This document shows, piece after piece, positions 60,097 through 64,000 of a stretch of 64,000 nucleotides of DNA. The DNA is from Lineus longissimus (Eukaryota > Nemertea > Pilidiophora > Heteronemertea > Lineidae): NCBI RefSeq assembly GCF_910592395.1, contig NC_088309.1:18976599-19040598 (forward strand). The letters are read 5' to 3'. The position numbers and the translations under genes are program-made. Below the pieces are notes generated by a model. It did no database searches. It saw nothing but the letters and a program-made list of their open reading frames with translations, and had not been told where the DNA came from. Position 1 is the stretch's first letter, and the number at the start of each line of letters is the position of its first letter.

Positions 60097-63000
60097 TACT
60101 ATCAGGACAATACAACATCCACCCTCATCATCATGACATCCTGTTTTCACATTAACATTCGTGACCAGGACATGAAAATATTATGTTTCATAGCAAACTC
60201 ACGCATCATGACGTTTTGTTTTAACGTTTGTAACCGTGCATGAGGAAAATGACCCCGTCCACCTTTGCAGGGTGTGGCATAGCACGCATCTTAATCAATA
60301 ATTATGTTTCATTGTCAGGATTATTGTTTATGGTATGCCCAGCTTGATCGGAAAGTGTAAACAGTTACATTTCCTTGCCTCTATATTGTCAATTTACGAA
60401 AATTTCTGAAAAAAATACAATTTCACAATTTCTTAAGGGATTCTCAAATCTAATTTTGGGACCCAAGAGGATTTTCATATAACAGTAATTGTGGATACAA
60501 AGAAATGTTTTGGTGGGTATTTGTGTACATCGGTGAAGTCCACTGACTTTGACCTTTTCCACTGTACAACTTCTTTCTAAAATTTTGATGAAATCTTTTT
60601 TCATGGCTCTCTTCAAATGTACCAAGTTTCATTAAGAAATACCCACTGCCAAAAATCAATCCCTGCCCAGACCTTCAAAATCATCAAAGGGTACCAATAA
60701 AGACCTGTCTTAGTAACTTGATTTACAAGTCTCAAACCCTGAAAGTGCATTTCGTCCCAAAATTAGTTTGAAGAAAAACTTTGAAGAAATCGGTCCAGTA
60801 GTTTTTGCACAGCAGCCCAAAGTGGACATTTACTTCTGAAAAGTCAATAGGTGGGATGAATATAAAATACCGTATTAATGTCAGATACTTGTAGCATGCT
60901 TTTTATGAATTACATATCAATGTGCGATGAAAACTTAAAAATCCATTTTTCGATATTTTTCACCTGGGAGTTGCCATAGCAACGACTAAACGGTATCATT
61001 TCTGTGGATGACGGGAATTAACCAATATTGAAGGTATTTCTTTTATTGAGATAAACATGCACTTATCTTGATGAACAAGGGAAAAGCACGCCAACACGAT
61101 TGACCCCGTGCTAATGCTATCCTTTTAGCAGAATGGTATGAAAAATAATTTATTCCGTCTAGATATTTTATAGAAATAATAACAACTAGTTGTTTGTATT
61201 GACCGTGATCTACAGCATGTTCCCACGAGCAGTAGCAGACCCAACTGATTTCTCCAGACAGCAGTTATCAATACCAAGAGTTTTGCAACTTGGCAAATTT
61301 ATCGAGAGGAAAATTTGTATTCTGAGGAGAGGCGAATTGAATTCATGATCAGCTTGTTTGAATTATAAAGCCAACAACCTCCCACTGACTCCATTTTAAG
61401 AATGCCTTGATTTTCTGTATATCAATTCCAAGTTAAATGCACGCCATGTACAGAGATTAAAGATTCAAGTGGCCCCGAGACGAATTCGATCGTATCTCGG
61501 CAGTTTTCAAACTGATTAGAAAACTGAGTCTCAAAACCAAATGTGGCATTCGAAAAAGACATGAATTATTTCCACAGTTTCTCAAATGAAGTAAATTCAT
61601 TTGGAAAATTTCTGTCCCTGGATACTTTGATCCCGACTGACAATTTTCTACAAGAAATTTGTTTTACTCTTTCCAATTTTGAAATTCAGCTCATTGAGTT
61701 TTTTAAAACGTGTCATTAGATACATAACAATTTCGGACTGGATGAAGCTCGAGACAACATCATTAGTTTCTTAAAAGCCCAATGTCCTGGAAAATTCTTG
61801 TTAGGAATGTCCGTCACTGTGGAACAGAACAAAGATGCAAGCTAAACCACGCTCATAAAAACAGTTATCGGGTGACTTGTATTGATGGCACATGGCGTTT
61901 CCACAGTGCCAATTTTACGGCAACAAATAGCACGGCTTGCCATAAAAAAATCGCTGAACTCGCCTGAAAATTCAATAACCACAAACTATTTGTGAGATGC
62001 ACTGTAAGGGTTATTCCTTATCTCCAATTACCAGGTGACGCACCAATCCTTTACCTCAATTTATAAAGAGACCAAACAATTCTCAATCAAAATGAATTTC
62101 AAAGACTGCACAAATACGTCAAGATTTTTTCGCAAGTGCAAAGTCAAATCACATTTTTCCAATAACTGCTGCAATCACTAGAGTTTTTGATTTGTGACAT
62201 GAAAAATAATCTTTGAATCAAACGATCCCTGATGAAAAGCAGCATGGGAATCAAGTAAATTCTCATATTATAGGATGTTAACACTCAATATTTCTTTGAC
62301 GAATCATGACTAATGTTGCTACTTTTATTCCATATTGATGAATTTGGCTTCAACTTCCCAATCAACCTTTTTAAATGTCAAATGCCACAATGTTGTTTTT
62401 GAAACAAATATCATAGTTAGCGGTCCAATAAACAATAGATTACCAACCTCTGTCAATTTCATCCACAAAATGTTCTGTATTGTACTAGTCCGGTAACTAT
62501 TACTGCAACCTTTGGCAATCAAGTCTCTCAATCATTCTGATACACCCAATATACTAGCAACTCTGATTCATTCAGTCCTCGGCAATTTGTCAATAAAACA
62601 TGAAGCAGGAGGATTGCTAACTTCTGACATATTCTATCAATAACCCATGAACTGCTAATGACAGACAATAGCTCACCATCATAGATAGGTACGATGTGTT
62701 TATATTTCTCGTGTGGCCGATTGCGCCAATGAGCTCAGCTAACTCGACGCTGTAATCTTGACAAAATGCCCAGCGGCCAATGGCATTCGGGGCCTTATCT
62801 GCTCGTTTTCTCCAATAAGCCTGTATCGATAGGAAAAGTGATAATCGATGGCGTATGGTCTGTGTGGCATACTGCCTGGTCTTGGATCACCGATATCGAT
62901 CGGCTGTCCATTGCCACTGCAACCGTGAATATACCACGACAATGGCAGAGTGAAGCGTCAGCTGTATTTAGCCGATAACACTGACGGAAGCTCCGACTGC

Positions 63001-63199
63001 TTCTAATCTGTGACCATGACACTGTAATCATGGAGTGCATAGATAACACTATTGAGGGAAAGATCAGTAGTTTTTCATTGCCAATGGGGCTTCATTTTTG
63101 CCGCTATATAGCATCATAATCATGACATATCACAATCATGGACACCACAAAGAAGAACGAGGTCAGCTAGGTGGCAATGGTGACTTTGCTCAGCATCAG
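60097..63199. other. Flanking DNA, no gene seen
   Basis: About 60420-60840 has the phrase accaagtttcattaagaaat, like sequence inside the Helitron-like element, and may be an old fragment of one. Otherwise nothing. Confidence 0.4.
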
Positions 63200-63670
63200 A
63201 GTAGTATCAGGAATCTTTTTGTGACACCTAACTGTCAGATATCACACTTTCCACCCCAGCTAAGCTTTTATTGCAAAAGCGTTGGCCCCGAGCAAACCTT
63301 CACTTCCGCTACCACACAAGCTCCAAGCAACTACCTAAGTGCCTGTGGTTATGGGTGAGTTCTCTTGGGTAACTTTTTATGTCACCACGCAGTCAGATCA
63401 CAACTGTCCACCCCAGCTAAGCCTTCATTGGCAAAGCGTAGCCCCTGAGAAAACCTTCACTTTTACTGCCACGCAGGATCAAAGCAACTACTAAATCGTC
63501 TCTGGTCGTGGGTGACTCTTGGGTATCTTTTCATGACGCCATACGCTGTCAGGGTTCTGTCAGATACCACACTGTCCACCCCAGCTAAGCTTTCATTGCC
63601 AAAGCGTTGGCCCAGAGTAAAGCTTCACTTTCCCTGCCACACAAGATCCAGGCAACAAATACAAATATTG
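63200..63670. repeat. ~155-170-bp tandem repeat, three copies
   Basis: Each copy has ccaccccagctaagc, ttcattgccaaagcgt-gcccgag-aaa-cttcact and ccacacaagatccaagcaac, with the ccaccccagc block at about 63251, 63409 and 63576. The copies are about 80% alike. Confidence 0.85.
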
Positions 63671-64000
63671 TCGCCATGGTAACCGGTGATATAGCCTGGA
63701 CCACAGCGAGCATCTGAGTCGTAACAATCAATGTTGACATATCAGATACTGTTGCTTTTCTTGTTAGATTATGACACTAGATTGGCTTTTAAGGCCATTT
63801 CGCACTCGACAGCTTTTCTAGTGATTTTCTCAAAACATTGAAACAAAATAGGCAAAATCAAGCTGAGTAGGAATTAATATCAAACCTCACCAACTGACTA
63901 GCCATCAATCTCTCAATAGCTGCTGATTTTATATCACATAAGAGGACTTTTATGCCTGTGGTCAATCAATGAAGAAGAAATTCTAATTCAAACTTAGCGT

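Overview
This is eukaryotic genomic DNA, AT-rich and dominated by introns and repeats, from an animal. It shows GT-AG introns of 0.4 to 22 kb, abundant minisatellites and many short DNA-transposon relics. The style fits a marine invertebrate such as a mollusc, brachiopod or lancelet, but I cannot fix the phylum. I see no bacterial, plasmid, CRISPR or viral signature.

The one gene I can establish is an unc-13 (Munc13-type synaptic vesicle priming factor) homologue on the minus strand. Eleven exons between 47257 and 2577 join into one open frame of 501 codons, and every splice phase matches. Going 5' to 3', 47140-47257 and 46064-46187 encode the second half of an N-terminal C2A domain. 23381-23451 and 19415-19460 encode the short helix after C2A. 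10931-11279 begins a long low-complexity linker. Five small exons at 10441, 8373, 7530, 6449 and 4405 follow; all are multiples of three in the same phase, and several are duplicates of one another. 2577-3102 encodes a Tyr/Asp/Gly-rich repeat segment ending inside the calmodulin-binding helix. The first part of C2A should lie above 47258, possibly beyond the window. The C1, C2B, MUN and C2C parts lie below position 1. Two candidate microexons (16465-16473 and 22135-22146) would also keep the frame.

The rest is intron or flanking DNA. It holds six clear short-unit minisatellites: 8766-9428, 14592-15095, 24655-25024 (with seven perfect CREB-type palindromes), 30790-32095 (23-bp unit, open in all six frames), 57023-57130 and 58195-58735. 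Longer-period repeats lie at 1185-1985, 43200-43690 and 63200-63670. Mobile elements include a pogo/Tigger-like MITE family: two near-identical 0.8-kb copies in opposite orientation at 25834 and 46229, and two 0.18-kb copies at 10727 and 59918. There are also two Helitron-like elements (37104, 40346), two piggyBac-like TTAA elements (28216, 40912) and a tRNA-derived SINE (about 16080).

The region 39330-45573 is a tandem segmental duplication. Its left copy took a 2-kb Helitron-like insertion, which was itself hit by a TTAA element; the right copy keeps the empty site. Most long open frames in the window lie in minisatellites or on non-coding DNA and are not genes. Three short plus-strand frames (20361, 28801, 32971) are listed only as weak candidates.
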